Positions 10,801 to 19,722 of a stretch of 34,187 nucleotides of DNA are shown here, one piece after another. Position numbers and translations under genes: made by a program. Numbering within the stretch: the stretch's first letter is position 1; every line of letters begins with the position of its first letter. Origin of the DNA: an uncultured Gemmatimonadota bacterium (GTDB lineage Bacteria > Gemmatimonadota > Gemmatimonadetes > Gemmatimonadales > Gemmatimonadaceae); contig CAIUOO010000048.1 in the NCBI GenBank assembly GCA_903900795.1, positions 1-34,187 of the forward strand. Reading direction: 5' to 3'. A model generated the notes under the pieces. That model made no database searches and was not told the DNA's origin. It saw nothing but the letters and a program-made list of their open reading frames with translations.

Positions 10801-11380
10801 CACGATGCTGAACGTGAACGGGCGCTATCTCGTGAGTGAACAGGAAACGATGATCCCCAACGAAACCGGCGGCTTGGCCGATCGCAGCCGGACCACGGCC
10901 CGCAGTCAGCCGCTGTCGGGCGCGATCACCTGGGCCTTTCTGGGCGGACTCACCACCAACGCGTCGCTCGATCGCACGCACCGCGAAGACAGCCGCCCGG
11001 GTTCGCTCACGAACCTCGACTCGCGGCGCGTCTCGTTCGACGTGGCAAGGCGCTTCAAGGTGCCGAAACGGTTCACCACCCGGAACGCCACCGTGCGCAC
11101 GTCGCTGTCGTATCAGAGCGAGCAGTCGCAGTCGATCGTGCAGGGGTCCTCGTCCACCACCGCGGCTGGTGACGTGGTCACGATCCCCCCCTCGGTGCTC
11201 ACGGATAACGGCCGTCGCGCGTTCAACTTCAACGCCGATACCGATCTCTCGGAGCTGCTCACCTTCAGTCTCACGGGATCACGGGTCGTCAACTTCGACC
11301 GCAACTACAACCGACAGACGTCGAACCTGATCTTCAGCGCGGTGCTGCAGCTCCGCTTCTTCGCAGGTGATCTGAAGTAG
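4808..11380 (+). CDS. sprA: SprA-like giant outer-membrane/cell-surface protein
   Basis: A 2190-residue protein resembling SprA, the outer-membrane translocon of the type IX secretion system in Bacteroidota. Family-like segments include YLESFEGEGAIPGISLSEGSW (compare the DDFEGS motif), a region with TVINPSGADLSRTENIEFF, and LWVNDIRLTDVVDDIGFAG (compare the repeated NELRLTDF motif). The C-terminus ends in amphipathic strands (NLIFSAVLQLRFFAGDLK) as expected for a barrel. A signal peptide is present, but hydrophobic residues only begin near residue 47, with cleavage near residue 65. Internal ATGs at 4931 or 4943 are therefore plausible alternative starts. The divergent lptF gene starts only 61 bp away. 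No other type IX components are visible. Confidence 0.85.
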   Translation: MRSQFLTVRRRQGWPPVPHDRSSVPRQLQTWALPAWPTARPMAWSMAWPVALLTAIFLIARPLAAQQVAPRPTLVPPGARLAADSLRLRVPYSLGPFGVATAFRPDPARVAERAVAIARRLHEERIVARWGQTVVRGLVSPRVAAGEARSDSGPTPGALVPLAPQRRLGADAATQLTTDLLGDIGDLGIALQSRLESKVQRSRNERCTTAQLTILGNNCFGIFQPAFDFQFNVRTGGVVADRVYVNVDYDSQREFDASNNISVRYQGKSDEALQTLEVGNVTFQPPASRFLTSGIPSGNYGIQATGQIGPMRFTSIVAQQKGNVSKDNVFTIGERSQQQVDRVIEDIQVETRRFFFTIDPRSLGGYPNIDLLNRQQMQQLAASLPDSVRPARLYVYRQLIGAANQNPRGPQFSVRGARNPSRQIYEVLRENVDYYVDPSQLWIALVRPLNPNNERLAVAYEVNVNGTPGRNVNTGGTPDIEFTADPQYANLLWEPELQPTNSAYFLRELKSVYRLGGEDLQRESITLKLVTGTSGDQEKPINPSRGETYLQLFGLSQATNSAAFDVENRVWPRPNDPNQLASFAGGNGQQKLIRDYFVFYPSLQPFARGGLAQPLANPANDTLYRYPNEYLYSAQRPQAIYRMVASYRSEGGGSTQSIKLSTIQVRPNSERVSLDGRLLTKTTDYEIDYDLGMITFNRPDTLFATPRQVSVRYEENPLFVAAPTTILGFASQFPLENGQLAFTAISQSQRSGYNRPPLGFEPVGSLVAGVTGNLAWDAPLLTRALGKLPFKQSATPSRVSLQGEFAMSKPQPNAAGQAYLESFEGEGAIPGISLSEGSWYYSSRPSLGNTLAARFGSSTFSVNRAATMAFQNNGVDVGGNFIQFNIQQIDPSVRIVGSGVQTSEQLLWMTLYPLKTGGIFDFEPGTAKRRFAWTLGDNSLVGNTPTGRRWRSLRTVINPSGADLSRTENIEFFALVQSEQAKVKRNPTLVFDFGEISENSVTFAPETLTVNAPVRAGLPADSTYRGKRLVGFDRFDSERDPFSRAFNAAENDKGLPGDVADTLVVVNRTGPSPVISTQNKVAICTQAVQIVQVLGDSRVNCGARNNRLDEEDIDLDGQLNMPNAAIDQEQYKRFVVDLADTRNWTRVGKCYQQQDSTVNGVVSDSLCWVQVRLNWRAPAEEQNSPNDRRVRALRLTMVSSAESADDAFVRVALTRLKLVGAPWLKRSVEPLSGMAGDSAGVIGGYVIASVIGTLDSTSLVPYTPPPGVVEAPENRQTGYENNRLQVNERALRLQAGIPGRQFRPFDRAEAFFRFPEGTKSFMGYKTLRLWMRGRGNGWGQNGELNGYVKIGRDENNFYMYRTPVNAGVGLSAWEPEVRVDLQKFQILRAQLENNFLTGSSDSVSCSGADLELIRRSGLPRGVAVRRFAVCQDGYIVYSADPTVTPPNLAGVQEMAVGLVRVDSVPRGGTGLMSNDTLELWVNDIRLTDVVDDIGFAGELGLAVNAGDLADFRMNVSRRDPNFRQLNETPSFLTTSGVSVGTTLHLERMLPQRLGIVMPFSVDYVGSGVDQLFINRTDVRASGIQGLRNPSDRRVNYALALRRATPMGGGWYAPLVNGLALNGTWSNAASQSAFQEATNSAYALGASLNLSGDRRESKLPRVVDALFGVLPRGLRESEAIRNFRGQRFRWSPTAFRLSSSLARNANSSTSFTKAAESPTDTGQVANGLTHFWQNSSTLEFRPSVGLTASMNARQLLDLRDYRTTSILPDSTDRGQAAAAERLQLLGTTVGLERERSLTSAVLFQPTLAVWLRPRLDFNSTFNLNKDPNARALLREQDSAGAYRLPKRLGAAQTFSTGTTFDFGRLITSRTKEKTLSNRLGRMFAPIDVSWQQSLTSNYDNTAFIPGWGYQLGLGGLQSFRGLDSRLATTAGRLRRATATGALNLPFSLTVQSRFENGTTETWTRRTFDGFQAVITSTQLVKPDYSVRWSWRPVRLRKVITMLNVNGRYLVSEQETMIPNETGGLADRSRTTARSQPLSGAITWAFLGGLTTNASLDRTHREDSRPGSLTNLDSRRVSFDVARRFKVPKRFTTRNATVRTSLSYQSEQSQSIVQGSSSTTAAGDVVTIPPSVLTDNGRRAFNFNADTDLSELLTFSLTGSRVVNFDRNYNRQTSNLIFSAVLQLRFFAGDLK

Positions 11381-11465
11381 CTCCCGTTTTGGGCGCGCAC
11401 TATATAGATGATGCCGGCGTCGCGCGGGTTACCGCGCCGTCGTGGACCATTGGTACCGTGGCTCC

Positions 11466-12014
11466 ATGCCCACGCCCGCGGAACGCCAGGCTCTCCTGTT
11501 TCTCGCTGCCGTTGCCGTCATTGGCGGCGGTGTGCGGGCAGCCGGCACGCGGTCACTCGCCCGGGAGGTCGCTCGGGCCGAGCGTGGGGTGGCGCCCAGC
11601 GCGGACTTGGCCACCCGCGCTCTTGACGCCCAGATCGCGGCGGTCGACTCCGCCCGCCGACGCGTGCGGGCACCGAAGGCCAACGCTCGTACGCGAGCAG
11701 CTCGGACGATCATGGAGCCGACACGCTCTCAAGGACGACTGCCGAATCCGGTCCTGTCGATCGACGTGAACGCCGCGTCGGCCGCAGAACTGGAGCGGCT
11801 GCCTCGCGTCGGACCGGCGCTCGCCGCCCGCATCGTCGCGTGGCGCGAGGCGCACGGTCCGTTCGAGTCGATGGAAAGCCTCCGTCACGTGCGTGGCATC
11901 GGGCCGGCGACGGCACGGATGCTCGCTCCTCTGGTGACGTTTTCCGGACGGCACAGTCCATTACAAAGTGAGGCGCCTGCCTCGTCGTTCCCGCGCTCGC
12001 CGTTCCTGTCCTAG
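11466..12014 (+). CDS. comEA: ComEA-like helix-hairpin-helix DNA-binding protein
   Basis: A 182-residue protein with an N-terminal hydrophobic anchor (LLFLAAVAVIGGGV) and a linker rich in Arg and Ala. Two helix-hairpin-helix motifs follow: IDVNAASAAELERLPRVGPALAARIVAWR and SMESLRHVRGIGPATARMLAPL (split here only for description). This is the ComEA layout: a membrane-anchored receptor that binds incoming double-stranded DNA in natural transformation. Its position directly before pilB, pilT and pilC fits a pilus-driven uptake system. ATG at 11466 is preferred over the in-frame ATG at 11442 because the hydrophobic anchor then starts close to the N-terminus. Confidence 0.82.
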   Translation: MPTPAERQALLFLAAVAVIGGGVRAAGTRSLAREVARAERGVAPSADLATRALDAQIAAVDSARRRVRAPKANARTRAARTIMEPTRSQGRLPNPVLSIDVNAASAAELERLPRVGPALAARIVAWREAHGPFESMESLRHVRGIGPATARMLAPLVTFSGRHSPLQSEAPASSFPRSPFLS

Positions 12015-12023
12015 CCGAAATTT

Positions 12024-13874
12024 GTGTATATGGTTGCTCCTGTTTCCCCTCTCGCCGGTCGAGCCGCCGAACGGCTCGGTGACCTCCTCGTCAAAGAGGG
12101 GCTCCTTACGCATGACCAATTGGCGAAGGCGCTGCAGGAGCAGGCAGGCGCGCCGGGCCAACGCATTGGGGTGACCGTCGTCAAGCTGGGGTTCGTGCCG
12201 GAAACGGAGGTCGTGCGCATGCTCGCCCGCCAGTATCGCATGCCGGCCGTCGATCTTGCGCGATTCGAGTTGGATACGCGTCTGCTCAAGCTGATCCCGG
12301 CGGAGCTGGCGTCCAAGCACACCGTGCTGCCGCTCAAGCGCGACGGTCGACAGCTCACCGTCGCCATTGCCGATCCGACTGCGATGTCGGTGATCGACGA
12401 TCTCAAGTTCATCACGCGCTATGATATCGTGCCCGTCCTGGCGGGCGAGTACTCGATGCGCGCGGCGATCGAGAAGTACTATGAAGCGAATGAAGGGAAC
12501 ATGCAGTCGCTGCTGCTGGACATCGCAGCGGCCGAGGAAGACGATGTAGAGATTCTGGAGGCGCAGGAAGAGGCGCAGGATGCGAGTGTGCTGGCGGCGC
12601 TGGTGGATGAAGCGCCCGTCGTCAAGCTGATCAACGCCATCCTTGTCGACGCCGTTCACAAGGGCGCGTCGGACATTCACTTCGAGTGCTTCGAACACGA
12701 GCTGCGGGTACGCTACCGCATTGACGGCGCGCTCGCCGAAGTCATGAAGCCGCCCCTCAAGATGCGCGCGGCCTTGATCTCGCGATTCAAGATCATGGCG
12801 TCGCTGAACATCGCCGAACGGCGCGTGCCGCAGGACGGCCGTATCAAGTTGAAAGTCGGCAAGAAGGTCATCGACTTCCGCGTGAGCGTGCTGCCCACGC
12901 TGTTCGGCGAAAAGGTCGTGCTCCGCATTCTCGACAAGGGCAACCTCACCCTCGATCTCGAGAAGTTCGGGATCGAGCCGCGCGCCGAGCGCGAGTTGAT
13001 GGAAGCGATCTCGAATCCGTACGGCATGGTGCTCGTGACCGGTCCCACCGGCTCGGGTAAGACCACCACGCTGTATTCGGCGCTCTCGAAGATCAATAAC
13101 GGCGATACGAACATCATGACTGCCGAGGATCCCGTCGAGTATAACCTCTTCGGCATCAATCAGGTGCAGGTGCGCACCGACATCGGCATGACCTTCGCCG
13201 CGGCGCTGAAGGCGTTCCTGCGTCAGGACCCGAACGTCATCATGGTCGGTGAAATCCGAGACTTGGAAACGGGCGGCATCGCCATCAAGGCGGCGCTCAC
13301 CGGCCACATGGTCATGAGCACGCTGCACACGAATTCGGCGCCGGAGACAATTACCCGCTTGCTGGACATGGGGCTCGAACCCTTCAACGTGGCGTCGGCG
13401 CTCAACCTGATTCTGGCGCAGCGACTGGTGCGTCGGATCTGCAGTAAGTGCAAGGTGCGGTACGAGCCCGACGCGGCCGAATTCGCCGGTGCCAAGGTCA
13501 AGGCCAGTACCACGTTGCGCGAGCTCAAGTTCACCGACGAAGCGCTCAACAATGCCCGGTCGCGCGCTACGCCGGAAGCCGTGCCGTTCCTGACGAATCT
13601 GTCGCTCGATACCACGATCGGCGAGCTGCCGTACTTCAAGGGACACGGTTGTGACGCCTGCGGCGGTACGGGGCTCAAGGGCCGTCAGGGTCTGTACGAG
13701 GTGATGTTCCTGACCCAAACGCTCAAGAAGTTGGTGATGCAGAACGCCGACGTGCAGGTGCTGCGCAACGCGGCCATCGACGAGGGCATGCTGTCGCTCC
13801 GCATGGACGGCTGGCTCAAGGTGCTCAAGGGCGTGACCACGCTCGATCAGGTCATCCGTGAAACAGCAAGCTGA
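12024..13874 (+). CDS. pilB: PilB/GspE-family type IV pilus assembly ATPase
   Basis: A 616-residue secretion ATPase that powers pilus extension. An N-terminal GspE/PilB domain (LGDLLVKEGLLTHDQLAKAL) is followed by the ATPase core with SDIHFE, Walker A GPTGSGKTT (about residues 340-348), MTAEDPVEY, and LRQDPNVIMVGEIRDLET (Walker B). A tetracysteine zinc site is present: CSKC near residue 472 and CDACGG near 542. A GTG at 12024 and an ATG at 12030 are both possible starts; they differ by two residues. The gene follows comEA by 9 bp and precedes pilT by about 90 bp, which includes a short hairpin (CAGTGG at 13885-13890, CCACTG at 13901-13906). Confidence 0.95.
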   Translation: MYMVAPVSPLAGRAAERLGDLLVKEGLLTHDQLAKALQEQAGAPGQRIGVTVVKLGFVPETEVVRMLARQYRMPAVDLARFELDTRLLKLIPAELASKHTVLPLKRDGRQLTVAIADPTAMSVIDDLKFITRYDIVPVLAGEYSMRAAIEKYYEANEGNMQSLLLDIAAAEEDDVEILEAQEEAQDASVLAALVDEAPVVKLINAILVDAVHKGASDIHFECFEHELRVRYRIDGALAEVMKPPLKMRAALISRFKIMASLNIAERRVPQDGRIKLKVGKKVIDFRVSVLPTLFGEKVVLRILDKGNLTLDLEKFGIEPRAERELMEAISNPYGMVLVTGPTGSGKTTTLYSALSKINNGDTNIMTAEDPVEYNLFGINQVQVRTDIGMTFAAALKAFLRQDPNVIMVGEIRDLETGGIAIKAALTGHMVMSTLHTNSAPETITRLLDMGLEPFNVASALNLILAQRLVRRICSKCKVRYEPDAAEFAGAKVKASTTLRELKFTDEALNNARSRATPEAVPFLTNLSLDTTIGELPYFKGHGCDACGGTGLKGRQGLYEVMFLTQTLKKLVMQNADVQVLRNAAIDEGMLSLRMDGWLKVLKGVTTLDQVIRETAS

Positions 13875-13963
13875 GTTCGTGTGACAGTGGGGTTTCCTCT
13901 CCACTGGAACGCTCGTCCATCTCCGGGACGCCAACGGGCGCCCCGTTCACGACTGCCCGCACG

Positions 13964-15124
<1,161 letters not shown>

Positions 15125-15187
15125 GTCCTGCCATCGCATGTCCTGACACCGTTGTAGTGGTTCTCCGCACTTTGACTCCCTGACACG

Positions 15188-16384
15188 ATGCCTACGTTCA
15201 CCTACACCGCGCGCAGCACGAAGGGCGAGCTGAAATCGGCCACGATCGACGCGCCCAGTCGCGATGACGCGGTCGCCCAGCTACGCCGCCAGCGCCTCAC
15301 GATCATCAAGGTCGACGAGTCGCGATCGACGCCGAAGAAGACCGGTGGATCGATCGGCATGCGCGACATCGTGATTTTTACGCGACAGTTCTCCACCATG
15401 ATCAACGCCGGCCTGCCGCTGGTGCAGGCCCTCGACATTCTGGCCCGTCAGAGTGAGAACAAGGCGCTGGCCGCGGTTGTGCGTGAAGTCGTGTTCGACG
15501 TGGAGTCGGGCAACACGGTCGCCGATGCCATGCGTAAGCATCCCAAGGCGTTCAGTGATCTGTACATCAACATGGTGGCCGCCGGTGAAGCGGGTGGTAT
15601 CCTCGATACCATCCTGAACCGCCTCGCCGTCTTCATGGAAAAGAACGACGCCCTCGTGCGCAAGGTGAAGGGCGCCATGATCTACCCCACGGTCATTCTC
15701 TGCGTGGCGGCGTTGTGCGTGGTCATTCTGCTGTGGAAGGTCATCCCGGTCTTCAGCAGCATGTTCGAGAGTGTGGATATGGAACTGCCGCTCCCGACCA
15801 AGGTCGTGGTTGGGCTGTCGCACTTCCTGACCAGCTATTGGTGGGGCATCCTGATCACGGTTGCCGGCTCGGCGTACGCCACGAAGCAATTCTATGCTAC
15901 GCCGCCCGGACAGCTGCTCATCGACAAGCTCCTGCTCAAGGTGCCCGTGCTTGGCGATGTCCTCCGCAAGTCGGCGGTGTCGCGCTTCACCCGCACACTC
16001 GGCACGCTGATCTCATCCGGTGTAAGCATTCTGGATGGTCTCGAAATCACCGCCCGCACGTCGGGTAACCGCGTGGTGCAGGACGCCGTCATGAACAGCC
16101 GCGCCAGCATTGCGGGTGGTGATACCATCGCCGGCCCACTGCAGAAGTCGGAAGTGTTCCCGCCCATGGTGATCAGCATGATCGCCGTCGGCGAACAGAC
16201 CGGCGGTCTTGACGAAATGCTCACCAAGATCGCCGACTTCTACGATGACGAAGTCGACGCCGCGGTCGGCGCCTTGCTGTCGCTGCTCGAGCCGATCATG
16301 ATCGTCTTCCTCGGTGTGGTGGTGGGCGGTATGATCGTCGCGATGTACCTGCCGATCTTCGATATGGTGAATGCGGTGAAGTAA
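15188..16384 (+). CDS. pilC: PilC/GspF-family type IV pilus inner-membrane platform protein
   Basis: A 398-residue polytopic protein, the inner-membrane platform on which PilB and PilT act. The N-terminus TFTYTARSTKGELKSATIDA and two GspF domains are clear. The first domain has FTRQFSTMINAGLPLVQALD and the second has RFTRTLGTLISSGVSILDGL, each followed by a glycine-rich MVAAGEAGGILD or MIAVGEQTGGLDEML segment. Hydrophobic helices lie around residues 170-195, 215-235 and 365-390. Length is standard. It is the last gene of the pilus block and is followed by a strong hairpin terminator. Confidence 0.95.
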   Translation: MPTFTYTARSTKGELKSATIDAPSRDDAVAQLRRQRLTIIKVDESRSTPKKTGGSIGMRDIVIFTRQFSTMINAGLPLVQALDILARQSENKALAAVVREVVFDVESGNTVADAMRKHPKAFSDLYINMVAAGEAGGILDTILNRLAVFMEKNDALVRKVKGAMIYPTVILCVAALCVVILLWKVIPVFSSMFESVDMELPLPTKVVVGLSHFLTSYWWGILITVAGSAYATKQFYATPPGQLLIDKLLLKVPVLGDVLRKSAVSRFTRTLGTLISSGVSILDGLEITARTSGNRVVQDAVMNSRASIAGGDTIAGPLQKSEVFPPMVISMIAVGEQTGGLDEMLTKIADFYDDEVDAAVGALLSLLEPIMIVFLGVVVGGMIVAMYLPIFDMVNAVK

Positions 16385-16440
16385 GGGGCGCCTTTTGTGC
16401 TGCGGTTTCCCCTGTGGACACCGGGGTTCAAGTGGATCCG

Positions 16441-16477
16441 AAAGCGGCGGTGACCATCGAAGGTCACTGCCGCTTTT
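16441..16477 (+). terminator. Intrinsic-type terminator after pilC
   Basis: A 15-bp stem (16441-16455 with 16462-16476) contains one G-T wobble and closes a 6-base loop. It ends in TTTT followed by CGTT. It lies 57 bp after the pilC stop and is the strongest hairpin noticed in the window. Because the stem also begins with AAA, it could serve both strands, but no gene reads in from the right. Confidence 0.75.
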
Positions 16478-16676
16478 CGTTCCTCGGTCGCGCCGGTCGG
16501 CCCCATCGGGCGTTTCCCGATGCAGACCGAACCGTGAAGTATCCGTGACGTTTCACCGGCAGATCCTGCGCATTTTAGGGATCTATGCTCGTTCGACACG
16601 GTCTCGCCATGCCACGCTCTGTTCGACCTTCCCGACTGTCGTTGCCGACGCTCTACTGCGTGGTGGTCGCTTGCTC

Positions 16677-18983
16677 ATGTGCCGTGCGATGACGGGCAGC
16701 ACGCCGTACCTGGGAGCGGGCCGCCGCGTCGGCGTCCTCCGCCGCGGCGTCAAGATCGCTGCGCGCGTGACAGTGGTCGTTTCCGCCGTGAGGGGCCCGA
16801 CACGCGGACCCGTTCACCGTCTGCGCGGGGCTGGGCGGATCGTCGCGGTCACCATTGCGCTGCTCGCGCCCAGTCTGCTTACGAGCCAGCCCAAGCCCGC
16901 GACGTTGCCGGCGGTGTCGGTCGTAGGAACGACGCCTGGGGCGCTCGATGGGATTCCCGGTGCCGCGACGGTGGTGGACTCCACGCGCCTCGTGCGGCTC
17001 AAGCCGCTCAGCGTGAAAGAGGTACTCCGTACGATCCCCGGAATTCACGTGGTCGATGAAGACGCGTTCGGACTCAACCTCAATATCGGCATGCGCGGAT
17101 TACCACCGCGCCGCGCACAGCGCGTGCTCCTGCTCGAAGATGGCATGCCGATCCACCTCGGTCCTTACAGCGATCCCTCCGCGCACTACCATCCGCCCGT
17201 CGACGCGCTCGAGCGCGTCGAGGTCGTGAGAGGCTCGGCCCAGATTGCCTTCGGGCCGCAAACGGTGGGTGGCGTGATCAATTTCGTGCGACGCGCGCCT
17301 CCCCTGCGACCCACCGCGCGCGTCACGCTCGATGGAGGCTCCCGCGCCTTCGCCGCCGGACGCTTGGCGCTTGGCGGCACCTGGCGGGGCGTTGGGCTGT
17401 CGGCGGATGTGGCCCGTCGCGAGGGCGACGGTACGCGCGACGGACAGCATCACCGGATCGATGATCTCACGCTCCGCACGGTCTTCCCGGTCGGCTCCGC
17501 ACAGCGCGTTGCCGTCACCGTCGGCCTTTATCGTGAGGCATCGCGCTACGGTGAGGCGGGACTGTCGCAGGACGAGTTCGAGCGGAGCCCATTTCAGAAC
17601 CCATTGCCGAACGATGTGTTCGATCTCACGCGGCAAGCCGTTCAGGCGGTGCACTCCGTAAACATCGGCAGTGCCACCCTACGGACACAGGCATACGCGC
17701 AACGCATCGAACGCACGGCGTGGCGTCAGGCCAGCACCTCCGCCGACCGATTGGGGAACGCCGCGTTCGAGCGTGCGTTTCGCTGCGCCATCGGCGCCAC
17801 GTCGGTGAACCAATGCGGCAACACGGGCCGTCCACGCACGTACTATTTTGTCGGGCTCGAACCGCGCCTCTCGCTGCCGCACGCGATGCTCGGTGGCCGC
17901 GCCATGCTCGAGGCGGGTGTGCGCGTACATGATGAGCAGATGCGCCGCCAGGAGCGCGCGGGCGATGGGCCGTCTGCGCGCAGTGGGGTGCTCAGCCGTG
18001 ACAACGAGATCGACACACGGGCGTTCGCCGCGTTCGTTCGCGAGCAGCTACACGCGGCGGGCGTGACGATCACGCCCGGGGTGCGCGTGGAACACGTGCA
18101 GTCCACCCACACTAACCGGCTACTCGGCCGCAGTGCGACGGACGCGTACACCGAGCTGCTGCCGGGGCTCGGCCTCTCTTGGATGGCGCCCGTTCCAGCG
18201 GGCATTGCGCTGACGGTGCTCGGCGGCGTTCATCGCGGGTTCGCGCCGCCGCGTCCGGCCGATGTGCTCAATCCTGTGGTCGGCGAGAGCATTGTGCAGG
18301 TGGATGCCGAGGTCAGTTGGACCAGTGAGCTCGGTGCGCGTCTCCAGCTGCGCGACGTCGCACAGGTGGAGGCGACGCTGTTCCGTCTCGACTATGACAA
18401 TCAAGTCGTGAGCGGTGGGCTCGTTGGCCTTGGCCAACGTTTCGTCAACGCGGGTCGCACGCTGCATGCGGGTGCGGAGGTGGCCGCGTCCGTCGCGGTC
18501 GATCGTCTGCTCGACGGCGACTGGTGGCCCAGCCGCCGAGGGGCGCTCACGGCCGACGTGGCGTTGACGTATGCGCCCGTCGCGCGATTCGCCAATGATC
18601 GCGCCAGCACCGTCGACGCCACCCGGTCGGTGATCGGGCGTCGATTGCCCTTTGCGCCACGTCACGTCGTGCACGCCGGTGCAGGCTGGTCCTCACCGGG
18701 CGGTGTCAGCGTGCGCCTCGATGGGGATGTCGTGACGTCGCAGTTTTCGGATGACCTCAATACCCGCGCGCCTTCCGCGCAGGGTCGCCGCGGGCTGTTG
18801 CCGGGCTATGTCGTTCTCAATGCCGCGCTTCGCGCCCCACTGCGTGCCGGACGGACGTCGTCGGTGGTCACGGCGACCGTCAAGAACATCGCGAATCGCG
18901 TGTACATCACAGACCGCCAGGAAGGGATCATGACCGGCATGCCTCGTCTTCTGACGCTAGGGCTCGAACTGGGCTTCCAGTAG
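16677..18983 (+). CDS. TonB-dependent outer-membrane receptor, FecA-like
   Basis: A beta-barrel receptor for active uptake of a ligand, probably an iron chelate, energised by TonB. After a hydrophobic segment (IVAVTIALLAPSLL) comes a TonB-box-like LPAVSVVG, then a plug domain with SVKEVLRTIPGIHVVDEDAF, NIGMRGLPPRRAQRVLLLEDG and ERVEVVRGSAQIAFGPQTVGG. The plug resembles FecA-type ferric dicitrate receptors. The C-terminus ends in a Phe (TLGLELGFQ region), as barrels do. The start is uncertain: an upstream open frame crosses the pilC terminator and is rejected; ATGs at 16677 and 16689 and a GTG near 16787 all precede the signal segment. No FecI/FecR genes are adjacent, so the substrate is unknown. 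Confidence 0.85.
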   Translation: MCRAMTGSTPYLGAGRRVGVLRRGVKIAARVTVVVSAVRGPTRGPVHRLRGAGRIVAVTIALLAPSLLTSQPKPATLPAVSVVGTTPGALDGIPGAATVVDSTRLVRLKPLSVKEVLRTIPGIHVVDEDAFGLNLNIGMRGLPPRRAQRVLLLEDGMPIHLGPYSDPSAHYHPPVDALERVEVVRGSAQIAFGPQTVGGVINFVRRAPPLRPTARVTLDGGSRAFAAGRLALGGTWRGVGLSADVARREGDGTRDGQHHRIDDLTLRTVFPVGSAQRVAVTVGLYREASRYGEAGLSQDEFERSPFQNPLPNDVFDLTRQAVQAVHSVNIGSATLRTQAYAQRIERTAWRQASTSADRLGNAAFERAFRCAIGATSVNQCGNTGRPRTYYFVGLEPRLSLPHAMLGGRAMLEAGVRVHDEQMRRQERAGDGPSARSGVLSRDNEIDTRAFAAFVREQLHAAGVTITPGVRVEHVQSTHTNRLLGRSATDAYTELLPGLGLSWMAPVPAGIALTVLGGVHRGFAPPRPADVLNPVVGESIVQVDAEVSWTSELGARLQLRDVAQVEATLFRLDYDNQVVSGGLVGLGQRFVNAGRTLHAGAEVAASVAVDRLLDGDWWPSRRGALTADVALTYAPVARFANDRASTVDATRSVIGRRLPFAPRHVVHAGAGWSSPGGVSVRLDGDVVTSQFSDDLNTRAPSAQGRRGLLPGYVVLNAALRAPLRAGRTSSVVTATVKNIANRVYITDRQEGIMTGMPRLLTLGLELGFQ

Positions 18984-19038
18984 GGCGTTGGCGGGGACCG
19001 CGGTCTATTTTGTCGGGGTACCCCTAACAGGATTCCCA

Positions 19039-19713
19039 ATGCGCGTCCGTTTTCGCCGATTCGCGATCCGCACCGCTCCAACCGTTTCGGTGGCCGTGTC
19101 GGTGGCCGTGTCGGTGGCCGTTTCGGTGGCCGTGTCGGTGGCTCTGTCGCTGGCCCTGACCGTCGCCGTGCCTACCTTGCTGTCCGCCCAGCGCCGACCG
19201 GGCGTGGCGATGGGCTTCTACACGACCACAGGGCTGGTAACCGGCGAGGTCGAAGGCGGCTCTGTTACCTCCAGCACGGCGCTGGCCTCGTCGCCGTCGT
19301 TCGAGGCCTCCTTCCTGCTCACCGCGCCGCTCAAGAAACTGCCCAAGCGCGCATGGATCGCCGGCGTCCGCGCCCGTGCGCTCGCGCTGGGGGACAACGA
19401 CTACTGCTCGGTGAGACCCGAGCCCGGCGGCTGTCGGATTCGCCGCTTCGACGAGCGGGCCGCGCTGCTGGCGGGCGGCGCGTTCGACATCCGGTCCACC
19501 GTGTTGCGCGCGCTCGTCGGCCCGGCGCTCTTCCGGGTGGAAGAGCAGGGCACGCGAATCGGTACGCAGATTCGTCTCGACTTCGCGTCGCCGCGTCTGC
19601 GCGGCCCCACCCCCACGCTCTTCTACAGCGGCACGTTTTTGGGCAGCCAGCGCGGCGAGTCGGTCGTGATCAGTACGATTGGCGCGGGCTTCCGCTGGGT
19701 GCGCAAGCGGTAG
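19039..19713 (+). CDS. Putative small outer-membrane beta-barrel protein with repeat-built signal peptide
   Basis: A 224-residue secreted protein of unrecognised family. The N-terminus is basic (MRVRFRRFAIR) and is followed by a long hydrophobic stretch of VSVA tetrapeptides, then ALTVAVPTLLSAQ, which looks like a signal peptidase site. The mature part alternates polar and hydrophobic residues and contains two cysteines (YCSVRPEPGGCRI). The C-terminus VVISTIGAGFRWVRKR could be a last beta strand, so an outer-membrane barrel is a reasonable guess. ATG at 19039 is chosen because it begins the basic n-region; upstream in-frame residues do not look coding. It lies between the TonB receptor and the SEC-C gene on the same strand. 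Confidence 0.7.
   Translation: MRVRFRRFAIRTAPTVSVAVSVAVSVAVSVAVSVALSLALTVAVPTLLSAQRRPGVAMGFYTTTGLVTGEVEGGSVTSSTALASSPSFEASFLLTAPLKKLPKRAWIAGVRARALALGDNDYCSVRPEPGGCRIRRFDERAALLAGGAFDIRSTVLRALVGPALFRVEEQGTRIGTQIRLDFASPRLRGPTPTLFYSGTFLGSQRGESVVISTIGAGFRWVRKR
19084..19167 (+). repeat. 12-bp minisatellite inside the signal peptide
   Basis: Five near-perfect copies of a 12-bp unit (GTGTCGGTGGCC and one-base variants) run from 19084 to 19143, followed by two degenerate copies to 19167. Each unit codes VSVA (later LSLA and LTVA). Since the unit is a multiple of three, copy-number change would lengthen or shorten the hydrophobic core without a frameshift. Confidence 0.9.
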
Positions 19714-19722
19714 ATTCCCCGC

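Noticed and set aside
11961-13934. Very long minus-strand open frames opposite pilB (also opposite the SprA-like gene near 8519-9994 and the peptidase near 32091-33824)
   Set aside because: These are GC-rich antisense shadows in the frame that mirrors the real codons; they show no domains and the plus-strand genes are certain.
16395-16676. An N-terminal extension of the TonB receptor back to 16395
   Set aside because: It would cross the strong terminator after pilC and place the signal peptide more than 120 residues from the start.
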